DNA of 24,027 nucleotides from a virus: the IMG/VR virus record IMGVR_UViG_3300020034_000069, positions 1 to 24,027 of that record, one strand, 5' to 3'. A model generated the notes under the pieces. The model did not search any database and was not told the DNA's origin. It worked only from the letters and a program-made list of their open reading frames with translations. Every line of letters starts with the position of its first letter. The first letter of the stretch is position 1. This document shows positions 15,313 to 22,472 of this stretch, piece by piece. The translations under genes were made by a program, and so were the position numbers.

Positions 15313-15503
15313 GGCGTGGCGACTTTCAGGTTGCCGTTGACGTCACACTGCAGCACCGACTGCTGGCGGTTCACCAGCACGGGCGGCGTCGAGTTGTAGA
15401 TGCAGCCTGGGATCACGTTCGGGCTCGTCTGGTTCTGCCCGATAGCGGAGCCTACTGCAGCTGCAACCAACGCGCCGGCGACCATCCACAAGAACTGTTT
15501 CAT
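15309..15503 (-). CDS. Short exported protein carrying only the shared fibre module
   Basis: 64 aa. ATG 15503 overlaps the preceding stop as ATGA, and its own stop overlaps the next GTG as GTGA. A hydrophobic segment or signal peptide (MKQFLWMVAGALVAAAVGSA) is followed by CIYNSTPPVLVNRQQSVLQC and DVNGNLKVAT. This aligns with GLYNLTSPTLINRQATTFQV and NSSGFLRTT of the two following proteins, so it is a short paralogue consisting of the N-terminal module alone. This pattern is a widespread module in phage tail proteins. Two cysteines (34 and about 53) could form a disulphide. A small cap, anchor or adaptor for the two lectin-like proteins is possible. Confidence 0.75.
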   Translation of the reverse strand: MKQFLWMVAGALVAAAVGSAIGQNQTSPNVIPGCIYNSTPPVLVNRQQSVLQCDVNGNLKVATP

Positions 15504-15826
15504 TGCTGTAGCCCCTCAAGGTGACGTCGAAGATAATAGGAATTCGGGTTCCACGTCAAAGCGTTCTGAACCGATCTTATAGCAGGTTCTCGGGCTTCGG
15601 CTATCCCCAAGCCGGATGCGATGTATATCCACGTGTACGCGGGGAGCTGACGGAAGGCAGTCTTAACGGGGAAAACCGAGGCCGCTTGCTCGTATCCAGC
15701 TATCTTTTCCTCGATCGTTCCGGGCCAATTCACGGCCTTGTAGATTTCCCAATTCGCAAGCGCCCAACCACTCGCGTACAGGACGCCGATCGCGAAGAAG
15801 ACGGCCAGCGGCAAGCCCCGCAACAA
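15500..15826 (-). CDS. C-terminal part of O-antigen ligase/polymerase-like gene, shifted frame
   Basis: About 108 aa if translation starts at TTG 15826 (GGGGA lies six bases upstream); an ATG at 15892 has a poor SD. It opens with a membrane helix (LPLAVFFAIGVLYASGWALA), then NWEIYKAVNWPGTIEEKIAG and a short TPR-like end (SVQNALTWNPNSYYLRRHLE). The frame is offset by one base from the Wzy-like gene. If one G of the GGGG run (15816-15819) is removed, the two frames join as VFVAGLPLAVFFAIGV, giving one protein of 420 aa, a normal length for the family. So it is more likely the broken-off end of that gene, by mutation or sequence error, than a separate gene. It couples to the next gene by ATGA. 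Confidence 0.5.
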   Translation of the reverse strand: MLRGLPLAVFFAIGVLYASGWALANWEIYKAVNWPGTIEEKIAGYEQAASVFPVKTAFRQLPAYTWIYIASGLGIAEAREPAIRSVQNALTWNPNSYYLRRHLEGLQQ

Positions 15827-16763
15827 AGACCGTCCCCGGCATATACAGTGGGAACGCAAAGACGCCCATGCACGCGAAAGCGATAAGCACATAGCTCTCA
15901 GTACGAACAGGCCCAGCAAGACAACAAACGAGAAACCCAACCCACAGAAGCGCGCCAACAACACCAAGCTCGAAGGAGATTTGGAGGTAGTCATCGTGCG
16001 CGTACTCCATGAACGGGTAGGACCAGTCAGTTGATCCTACCCCATGGCCCAACCAGCCCAGGTGTCGGATCATATCGCCCCACAGCTCCATTCGCAGGTT
16101 CGCCGACGGCGCCCGACTTGTAGTCAACACGAACGCGCACAAGAGTAGCACCGCAGCTAGGACAACCATGCAGCCGTAGAACTTTGACCGCGCCCACGTC
16201 CAGCACGCGCCTACTACCGCCAACGCAACCAAGGGCGTGCGTGACAGAGTGTTCCCAGGAAACGCCAGCAGCGTAATCAACATTGGACTGCATGCGATCC
16301 TCCATTTCCAATTGAGCGTGAGCACACCAATGATCGCGAGCGCCGTCACTTCTGCCCCCGCGTTCTTGTTGTAGAACAGCCCAGCCGGCGGGATCGCCTC
16401 AGTGACCGGATGATAGCCAGCAACCTGCAAGGCTACAATCAACCCGTTTAGCGACAGTGCCAGCCCCAATCCTTTGTATATAGATTTCATTTCGCATGTA
16501 GGTAGCCAGCCGATCGAAAAGAACAGAACCAACCCCCACAGCACGAACAAGCCTTGTCCGAGCCCCGGCGTCCACAGCAGAGAACACGACGCCCAACATA
16601 AAAACAGGAGCCCCAGGACATCCCCAATTGTCCAGGGACGTGGGCGTGTCAGCATCAAAATCAAAGGCACTGCTATCGACAATATCGCCCATCGTGTCCC
16701 GGTGCCTCCGTCAGCAAACCAGCTGATGCACGCAATCGCCACCACGAATGCGAGGACTGGCAT
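15663..16763 (-). CDS. Wzy/O-antigen-ligase-like polytopic membrane protein
   Basis: 366 aa as read. ATG 16763 overlaps the portal stop by one base (TAATG). There are about nine or ten membrane segments. Family marks of the Wzy_C / O-antigen ligase group are visible: GLFYNKNAGAEVTALAIIG (128-146), NTLSRTPLVALAVVGA (171-186), then the large loop with LRMELWGDMIRHLGWLGHGV (223-242) and YAHDDYLQISFELGVVGALL (254-273), holding Arg224 and His256 as likely functional residues. Such proteins polymerise or transfer lipid-linked O-antigen in the periplasm. In a phage this would alter the host surface (seroconversion, superinfection exclusion). The last roughly 48 residues are arginine-rich and unlike a membrane protein; a frameshift near 15816-15819 is suspected. 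Base composition is similar to the neighbours. Confidence 0.82.
   Translation of the reverse strand: MPVLAFVVAIACISWFADGGTGTRWAILSIAVPLILMLTRPRPWTIGDVLGLLFLCWASCSLLWTPGLGQGLFVLWGLVLFFSIGWLPTCEMKSIYKGLGLALSLNGLIVALQVAGYHPVTEAIPPAGLFYNKNAGAEVTALAIIGVLTLNWKWRIACSPMLITLLAFPGNTLSRTPLVALAVVGACWTWARSKFYGCMVVLAAVLLLCAFVLTTSRAPSANLRMELWGDMIRHLGWLGHGVGSTDWSYPFMEYAHDDYLQISFELGVVGALLWVGFLVCCLAGPVRTESYVLIAFACMGVFAFPLYMPGTVFVAGLAAGRLLRDRRPVREWLGACELGNLQGRELARNDRGKDSWIRASGLGFPR
15816..15819 (-). other. Suspected frameshift site in the Wzy-like gene
   Basis: A run of four G on the minus strand. Reading three instead of four joins codon 316 of the Wzy-like frame to the hydrophobic frame of the downstream reading frame without a break. 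The shift needed is +1, which does not fit the usual -1 slippery heptamer, so an indel or sequence error is more likely than programmed recoding. Confidence 0.6.
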
Positions 16764-19078
16764 TACACGGCCTTAAGGCGCGGCATCACCCCCGGGTCCG
16801 AGAGCTGGTCGTGGTGGATTGAGCCGGGTGGTCCTTGGCCCCCCGTCGCTTGACCGGGCATGGCTCCCTGCCGAGGCGTTCCCGCAACTCCTGGGCCAGC
16901 CCCTCCAGGCATGCCAGGAGCACCCGGCACCATCCCGGGCTGTCCGCCGGGCGCGCCGTTAGGGGCAGCGCCAGCGCCCGGAGGTCCGCCGGCAGCGCCC
17001 ATAATGGCCTGCTGCTGGGCTTGCATCGCGGCAGCTTCTTTTTGCGCTTTCTGCTGGACGTGCTGCATGATGTGCTGCTGGATTTTCTTCTTGTTCGGGA
17101 TGCCACCTGTCGCTCCTTCTGCTGGTTGGAGTAGCGCCATGTGCGAGGTGATGTGCGCCATGTCGTCGTCCATCGGATGCACCGGCACCTCGAAGCCTTC
17201 GACTAGCAGCTGGTTCTCTTCGAACACCGGCACCGGCGCCATGTCAGCTGGCGACTTGAACACGAGCGGGGCGAGCTGCGGGCCAAACGCGCTCTCGACT
17301 GCGTTCTGAATGACCGGCACGAGGTCGATCTGGTAGCCGCCCATCTGCTGCGGCGGTATCCCACGAAGCACGTTCATCATCGCGATCTGCTGCTGAATTT
17401 GCTGCGCGTTCTTCGCCTGCTCGACACCGCTCCACGTGAACACATAGCGCTTGTCCATCTGGATCGGCGGGATTTCCTGCATGTTCGCACGCTGGCCCAT
17501 CTGCCCGTAGCTGCGAACCGTCAGCTCGCGGTTGCGATACTGGTGGTCGAACTCGAGGAAAAGCGCCAGCAGCGGCGTCAAAATGCTCTCTTCCACGATC
17601 GTGACAGCGTCGGCCGTCGTCAGGATGTCCACCTGCTGCGACTGCGCGACTTCGGCTTGCGTGGGCTTCGCGCCACCAAGACGGCCCTGCTGACCTTGGG
17701 CGATCGCAGCTGGCGACACCGACAGCGTCTGCTGAACTTCGGCCTTACACGCCGACACCATCTCGAACCCGTGCTGCCACAGCTGCGGAAACTCGGCGAA
17801 CTGCGTCGTGCGCGGGTCGCACTCCCACACGGCCGCGAGCGATAGCACCATCGAACCAATCCGCGGGTTCGTGGTGGGGTCGGTCATGATGATTGGCATC
17901 AGAGCGTAGGCCGCGCTGTCCCACGCCTCGTTAACGGCGTCATTAGCAGCGTACTGCATAGTCGCGCAGGGCTTGATCATGCTGACGCCCTTGAACGCGC
18001 CTTGGATTTTGTTCACCGGCGCGCTCAAAATTGGCACCTTGTCGCTCCACAGCGGATTGCGCTGCGCGCCAAGGATGTTCTCTTCGCCACCGTAGAACGC
18101 GCGGATCAGGCGCCACTCGCCGGCGACTTCAATGCGCGTGAAAGTCTCGTACACCTGCGCATAGGTCGGCCCATTGAGGTCCGGCCGCATGATCCCGGCG
18201 TCATCCACCATCTTTGCAGGCTTGTTGACATCCTCGGGGCGCATCGCCGACATGCTCGCGATGCCCCGGAGCAAGTCGCGGCCCATGGATTTCTTAATCC
18301 AACCTTCGCGCATCATCCGGCGCACATCGCCCTTGCCCCAGCGACGGATCAGGGTCACCGAACCGCCCGAGCTGATCGCCTCTTCGAGACTGTCGGACGT
18401 CTGCGGCAGCACCAACAGGTCACTGTCGGCGACCACTTCCACGAGCGGGAAGCCTTCCTTGATTTCCTCTTCGTTGATGGTCTGAACCGGCTCCATCGCC
18501 ATGTTTGGGGCGTCGCCCTCTTCATCCTCGGGCGTCTCTTCCGAGCGCCACACCACGTTGCGCTTAGTCTCCGACCACGAGACGTAGAGGTTGTATTGCC
18601 CCTCGACGTCACCGTTCACCATCAGCGGCGGCATGACCTTGGTGCGCAGCTTCGCCTTGCGAATGTAGTGCTCCAACAGCGCCGTGACCCCGTCCGGCTG
18701 CGTCCCGTCATCCGACGTGACTTCGATGTGCCGGCCCGAGCGCGGGAATATCTGGTTAACGTAGCGGGTTTTGCGCGCGTTGACGGCATTGTGGACGATC
18801 GGCACGTAGATTTGCGACGTGCCCGAATAGAACTGCTGGGACGTGAGATTGCAGTTATAGATGTCCCAATAGTCGAGCTGGTCATTCGAGCGCTTGATCT
18901 GGTCGCGGAAGCCCTGTTCGACGTCGTGGAAGATGTCCAGCAGCTGATCCTTCACGCCTGCGGCGCCGGAGATGTCGGCCTTGCGATCGCTGACCTTCTT
19001 TTCCGATTTCGGGTCAAGCTCGACGTCGTCGTCTTCCTCGTCGTCTTCCTCGCGCTCAGTCGCTGGTTTCTTAGCCAC
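16763..19078 (-). CDS. Portal protein
   Basis: 771 aa. I choose GTG 19078 (codes for AKKPATEREEDDEEDDD after the start Met), with GGGGAG seven bases upstream; the longer frame reads into the homing-endonuclease gene. The N-terminus is very acidic, then helical (KDQLLDIFHDVEQGFRDQIK). The core has IYVPIVHNAVNARKTRYVNQ with IFPRSGRHIEV, the wing-like LVEVVADSDLLVLPQTSDSL, and IQGAFKGVSMIKPCATMQYA with ANDAVNEAWDSA, the long helix region typical of large podovirus portals. The last 80 residues are Pro/Gly/Gln-rich and probably disordered. It forms the dodecameric ring for DNA entry and works with TerL, encoded just upstream. Length near the P22 portal (about 725 aa) supports the call. Confidence 0.87.
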   Translation of the reverse strand: MAKKPATEREEDDEEDDDVELDPKSEKKVSDRKADISGAAGVKDQLLDIFHDVEQGFRDQIKRSNDQLDYWDIYNCNLTSQQFYSGTSQIYVPIVHNAVNARKTRYVNQIFPRSGRHIEVTSDDGTQPDGVTALLEHYIRKAKLRTKVMPPLMVNGDVEGQYNLYVSWSETKRNVVWRSEETPEDEEGDAPNMAMEPVQTINEEEIKEGFPLVEVVADSDLLVLPQTSDSLEEAISSGGSVTLIRRWGKGDVRRMMREGWIKKSMGRDLLRGIASMSAMRPEDVNKPAKMVDDAGIMRPDLNGPTYAQVYETFTRIEVAGEWRLIRAFYGGEENILGAQRNPLWSDKVPILSAPVNKIQGAFKGVSMIKPCATMQYAANDAVNEAWDSAAYALMPIIMTDPTTNPRIGSMVLSLAAVWECDPRTTQFAEFPQLWQHGFEMVSACKAEVQQTLSVSPAAIAQGQQGRLGGAKPTQAEVAQSQQVDILTTADAVTIVEESILTPLLALFLEFDHQYRNRELTVRSYGQMGQRANMQEIPPIQMDKRYVFTWSGVEQAKNAQQIQQQIAMMNVLRGIPPQQMGGYQIDLVPVIQNAVESAFGPQLAPLVFKSPADMAPVPVFEENQLLVEGFEVPVHPMDDDMAHITSHMALLQPAEGATGGIPNKKKIQQHIMQHVQQKAQKEAAAMQAQQQAIMGAAGGPPGAGAAPNGAPGGQPGMVPGAPGMPGGAGPGVAGTPRQGAMPGQATGGQGPPGSIHHDQLSDPGVMPRLKAV

Positions 19079-19541
19079 GTGCAAACTCCCCGTGCAGCCG
19101 TTCAGCAGCTGCGCGACGCGCTGCCACTGCGGCATCCTTGTCAGCAAAGTACCCTAAAAAGTAGCGTTGTCCACGGGCTACCACGATCGCTGACCATTTA
19201 CCATAGTTTGGATACCACGCGACGCCTTTGACACCTGATGAACAGTCGCGCCGCGGCAGACGGTTTTGTCTGTTTTGCGCGTGCGTCGCGGCGCGCAAAT
19301 TCGTCCAAACGTTGTTGCTTTTGCTCAAATCGCGGTGGTCCACTTCGGCCGGCAGGGCGCCAGTCATATAGAACCATGCGAGCCGGTGCGCTTGATACAT
19401 GCGCCCCAACAATTTGATTTCTATGTAGCCCTTATGGTGCAGTGACCCCGCTTGCGTGCCAACCGCCCGGCGATCTAGCCGCACAAAATCGCCACTTTCA
19501 GGATGGTAGTACAGCAACGCTTTCAATTCATCTTGGGTCAT
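19071..19541 (-). CDS. HNH homing endonuclease with AP2 domain, between terL and portal
   Basis: 156 aa. ATG 19541 overlaps the terL stop as ATGA. The N-terminal DELKALLYYHPESGDFVRLD is followed by the HNH core HRLAWFYMTGALPAEVDHRD and then NNVWTNLRAATHAQNRQN, with the D-H, N and N residues of the HNH_3 type. The C-terminal AP2-type DNA-binding part is SGVKGVAWYPNYGKWSAIVV, ending LHGEFARG. Free-standing HNH-AP2 genes of this kind are mobile and spread by cutting alleles that lack them. The last codons (GGG GAG TTT) form the SD of the portal gene, and the two genes overlap by eight bases. Confidence 0.9.
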   Translation of the reverse strand: MTQDELKALLYYHPESGDFVRLDRRAVGTQAGSLHHKGYIEIKLLGRMYQAHRLAWFYMTGALPAEVDHRDLSKSNNVWTNLRAATHAQNRQNRLPRRDCSSGVKGVAWYPNYGKWSAIVVARGQRYFLGYFADKDAAVAARRAAAERLHGEFARG

Positions 19542-21505
19542 CGTGGCCTCTGCACAAGCGCTGAAATATAACGTCTCCCGTCTGCCGTCACCTGATAGTT
19601 GATGCTGTCATCCCGCGCTGCGGACACTGCCTGTAGCATACCTGCAAATTGCTCTAAACCCTCAACCAGCACCCGATATTCGTTTTCGACGGGAAACTCG
19701 GTAACAACCCCGTGCTTGCTGACTTCCTTGCAGAACCCCGCGGCGAACGCGTTCAGCGTCCACTTCGCATCCAGGCTCACACGGAGCGCGGGGTAGCCTT
19801 TGGCGTTGCGCCCAAGGACACCGCGTATTTCCTCGCGCCCGATAAGCTCGGAAGTCCCCTTGCGCAAGTCAACGGGAATACGGCGCGCAGCCGCTCGAAG
19901 TCCGAGAGTGTCATGGTCACGGAAATGGTCTGGTCCAGCGACGACACGAATTTTTCCACCGGCTTCTGCTCCGGCGCTTGCGAGAATGTCTGCAAGGTTG
20001 GCCCCTGCGTCGCCTTCGCGCACCCAATCTCTAAGGACATGCAGGCCTCCATTGATGATTTGAACTAGAACTGCGGTGGTGAAGATGTTGTTCGTGTTGA
20101 CAGCGAGATACACCGGCTCCCTACCCACTCGGTGCAGCTCATCTGCGACGTTGGCGTAAGAGAAATCGTCATAGATAGGGGCGCCAGGGCGTAGCAGCAG
20201 AGCAAAAGCCAGAGCATTAGGCACGTCAATTCGACCAGTCGGAAAACCCAAAAATTGCTCCCTCGCATCCGGCAGGTCTTTCGCGAAAATGACTTCTCGG
20301 GCCTTAAAGAATGGCTGCAGGCCTTTGATGAAGTCAAGTTTCGACTTCGGAGCACGAAGAGGGCGGATGGGTATCGCGTAGGAGCGGCGCAGCTGTTCCT
20401 GTCGTAGCGGCTGCAAGATGAACTCTTCCAACCCATCGCGCTCAACCCCGATCGTGACCGGCCCGAACGCCTCATCCACTCGAAATATGTCGGAAATAAT
20501 CTCGTCGGGCTTCCACATGCCCGCGTAGGCGTCCCACACGATCAGCCGGTTGTTGATCCAGCTCCAAATCGCCACGCCGGTGCTAGCGCTGCCCTTGTTC
20601 ACGGTGCGCGCGGGGTCGTACATCGCATAGACCGCCTCCCACACGCGCACGGTAGGCTCTACGCGAAACATTTCCGCAGTGAACGGCTTCTGCGTCAGGT
20701 CTTCCGCCCGGCACATGAACTCCTGCTCGAAGTTGTCATGCAAGCCCAGGCGCTGATACACGCGCCGTTCTTCTGCGATCCACGCAACGGGGAAGCGCGA
20801 GGGCCACGACGCCACGGGCTCACCAGTCTCTGCGCTGACATGCTCGATCGGATAGGTCTGCACCTGCCAATTCGGCTGCAGCGACAGTTGCTCGATCACG
20901 CTCTTGGGGTGCAGCGGCGTGCCGTTGATGCGCACGGTCGCGCTCGGGTCAAGCGCGGGTATCACCACGCTCATGAGCCAGCGCATGCACTTCGCTATCG
21001 CCTCTTCGGTCGCGACACTCTCTTCGTTTTCGATGTCGTCGCCGAACGCGCGGTCTGGCCTGAAATCCAAATGCTTACTTCCACGTAGGGATTGCCCACG
21101 ACCGAAGGCCTGAATGATGACACCGTTCGCGAGGATGATCTTAGTTTCAGTCCACGTAGACCCAACCATGTTCCCAAAAAGCTGCTCGATAATTGGGTTC
21201 GTCTCGAATTCGTGTTTAATGGCACGTAGACGCTCAATCGCTCTTTCGACAGTCTCGCCAAGAATGATGCCGTTCCGGAATTGTCGAAACAATGCCTGAA
21301 CGCAGATTGCCTCTTCGGCGATCGTGCTCTTGGCCGCGCCGCGGAACGCTTTGATGAGGACACGAGGGTGCTCCGAATGCCATGCTTCAATTATCTTTGC
21401 GTGAAAGGCAGGGCTTTCATTGGGGTGCCGGTGCGCAAACAGAACCTTGTGCGCTACCCACGGATCAGAACCTAGCTCAATGATCGCTTCCTTGACATCG
21501 TTCAT
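19538..21505 (-). CDS. terL: Terminase large subunit (ATPase and nuclease)
   Basis: 655 aa. ATG 21505 (MNDVKEAIIELGSDPWVAHK) overlaps the HNH stop as ATGA, with GGGGAG 11 bases upstream; the longer frame reads into the HNH gene. ATPase: Walker A KAFRGAAKST (52-61), Walker B region AFGDDIEN (153-160), coupling-type RINGTPLHP (192-200). Nuclease of the RNase H fold: MYDPAR (Asp297), VERDG (Asp357) and GRIDVPNALA (Asp427). It drives ATP-dependent DNA packaging through the portal and cuts concatemers. Residues 465-655 are extra and look like a second, degenerate RNase H-like domain (VYLAVNTNNIFTTAVLVQII, GGLHVLRDWVREGD). No small terminase gene is recognised nearby. Confidence 0.92.
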   Translation of the reverse strand: MNDVKEAIIELGSDPWVAHKVLFAHRHPNESPAFHAKIIEAWHSEHPRVLIKAFRGAAKSTIAEEAICVQALFRQFRNGIILGETVERAIERLRAIKHEFETNPIIEQLFGNMVGSTWTETKIILANGVIIQAFGRGQSLRGSKHLDFRPDRAFGDDIENEESVATEEAIAKCMRWLMSVVIPALDPSATVRINGTPLHPKSVIEQLSLQPNWQVQTYPIEHVSAETGEPVASWPSRFPVAWIAEERRVYQRLGLHDNFEQEFMCRAEDLTQKPFTAEMFRVEPTVRVWEAVYAMYDPARTVNKGSASTGVAIWSWINNRLIVWDAYAGMWKPDEIISDIFRVDEAFGPVTIGVERDGLEEFILQPLRQEQLRRSYAIPIRPLRAPKSKLDFIKGLQPFFKAREVIFAKDLPDAREQFLGFPTGRIDVPNALAFALLLRPGAPIYDDFSYANVADELHRVGREPVYLAVNTNNIFTTAVLVQIINGGLHVLRDWVREGDAGANLADILASAGAEAGGKIRVVAGPDHFRDHDTLGLRAAARRIPVDLRKGTSELIGREEIRGVLGRNAKGYPALRVSLDAKWTLNAFAAGFCKEVSKHGVVTEFPVENEYRVLVEGLEQFAGMLQAVSAARDDSINYQVTADGRRYISALVQRPR

Positions 21506-21993
21506 GGGCAATGAAACTCCCCGAACAGCTCGCGCGCCTTCGCACAGTAGACTGCGTGTGCCTCTTCGGGAGTATCGTAAAGGCCCAGGTTCATTTGCTT
21601 GTAATTGTAGCAGATAAGCGCAGCCCATCGATCTTTGTGCGGGTGCACGCCGCGGAAGCCGCTTTTGTTGCGCGCAGGCATGTTGGCAAGCTGCTGCTGC
21701 CGGGTTGCCAATCGCAAATTATTCCAACGACAATTTTGGCGATCACGGTCTTTGTGGTCGACTTCGTGCGGGGGCCACTTCCCTGTCATATAGAACCACG
21801 CCCAGCGTTGCTCAGTCGTGCGCTTTCCTCGCACAGTGAGGTAGCGATACCCGGCGGCTTCGTTCCATGAGCCCGCGCGAGCACCCGCTTCAACCAAGTT
21901 CGAAGGCTTCACAAGCCAAATAAAAATCCCCGTGAGGGGATCGTAGTGCAGCAACTTTTTCAATTCGCTAGTGGACAATTTTGAGGATGGCAT
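21502..21993 (-). CDS. HNH homing endonuclease with AP2 domain, upstream of terL
   Basis: 163 aa. ATG 21993 lies inside the end of the coiled-coil gene (26-base overlap). HNH core: QRWAWFYMTGKWPPHEVDHK then NCRWNNLRLATRQQQLAN. The AP2-like part is SGFRGVHPHKDRWAALICYN, ending LFGEFHCP. It is the same family as the gene on the other side of terL but clearly diverged in sequence, so the two are separate acquisitions or an old duplication. The codons for GEF again give GGGGAG, the SD of terL. Likely mobile and not needed for the phage itself. Confidence 0.9.
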   Translation of the reverse strand: MPSSKLSTSELKKLLHYDPLTGIFIWLVKPSNLVEAGARAGSWNEAAGYRYLTVRGKRTTEQRWAWFYMTGKWPPHEVDHKDRDRQNCRWNNLRLATRQQQLANMPARNKSGFRGVHPHKDRWAALICYNYKQMNLGLYDTPEEAHAVYCAKARELFGEFHCP

Positions 21994-22378
21994 TGACCAA
22001 GAACCCGGCTAAACCGCCCGCGACTGTGAGCGTTGTGTAAAACACTATAGCACCTGCCTGGATGCGGGCAAGCTCTTTCTCAACACGATGGAGGTCCTTC
22101 ATAGCGGTGTCCACCACCTTCCAGAGTTCTTCGCGTTTGCGGTCGGCAGTCTGCACCCCCGACCGCAAGTCTGCCAGCTGTTCTTGCTTCAGGTCGCGGA
22201 TTTCGTTCTCCACAAACCGCCGCTGTTCCTTGATCTGATCTTCGATCCCGAGCTGCCGGGCCTCGATTGCTGCGATCCCCACGATCGTCGCATCGGCCTT
22301 CTGGATCAGCCGTTCGGCCTTGCTGTTGAGGTCTTTGCGCGACGCCGCCGCGTCACGTTCGTACTCGTCAGTCGACAC
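21968..22378 (-). CDS. Coiled-coil protein with C-terminal membrane anchor
   Basis: 136 aa. GTG 22378 with a strong GGGGGAGG SD at seven-base spacing. Residues 5-105 are charged and helical (EIRDLKQEQLADLRSGVQTA, KVVDTAMKDLHRVEKELARI). Residues 107-131 form one membrane helix (AGAIVFYTTLTVAGGLAGFL), so it is probably tail-anchored in the inner membrane with the coiled coil in the cytoplasm. It resembles DUF1515-like small proteins of rhizobial phages in layout, though I cannot confirm this. A role in lysis control or superinfection exclusion is possible; no function is shown. The window has no other gene of this type. Confidence 0.75.
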   Translation of the reverse strand: MSTDEYERDAAASRKDLNSKAERLIQKADATIVGIAAIEARQLGIEDQIKEQRRFVENEIRDLKQEQLADLRSGVQTADRKREELWKVVDTAMKDLHRVEKELARIQAGAIVFYTTLTVAGGLAGFLVNAILKIVH

Positions 22379-22472
22379 AATGCGGCCTCCCCCGATGGGT
22401 TAACGATAGTCGCAACCTATGGGGGTCACCAAGATTTGTCTATAGCCGTCAGAGAGCTACAGCGCGGAGCTG

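Noticed and set aside
11196-15503. Diversity-generating retroelement because of tandem fibre-like paralogues
   Set aside because: No reverse transcriptase frame and no template/variable repeat pair with adenine-specific changes. Paralogue differences are spread over the whole central domain.
15808-15830. Programmed -1 frameshift in the Wzy-like gene
   Set aside because: The needed shift is +1 and there is no X XXY YYZ heptamer or downstream pseudoknot that I can see. An indel fits better.
18002-19231. 409-aa plus-strand frame
   Set aside because: Antisense of the portal gene and HNH end; no motif and no start signal.
22379-22472. Hairpin CCCCC/GGGGG hiding the SD of the coiled-coil gene, and a promoter with TATAGA
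   Set aside because: The stem is only five bases with an asymmetrical mismatch loop, and no -35 lies at proper distance. Too weak to list as features.
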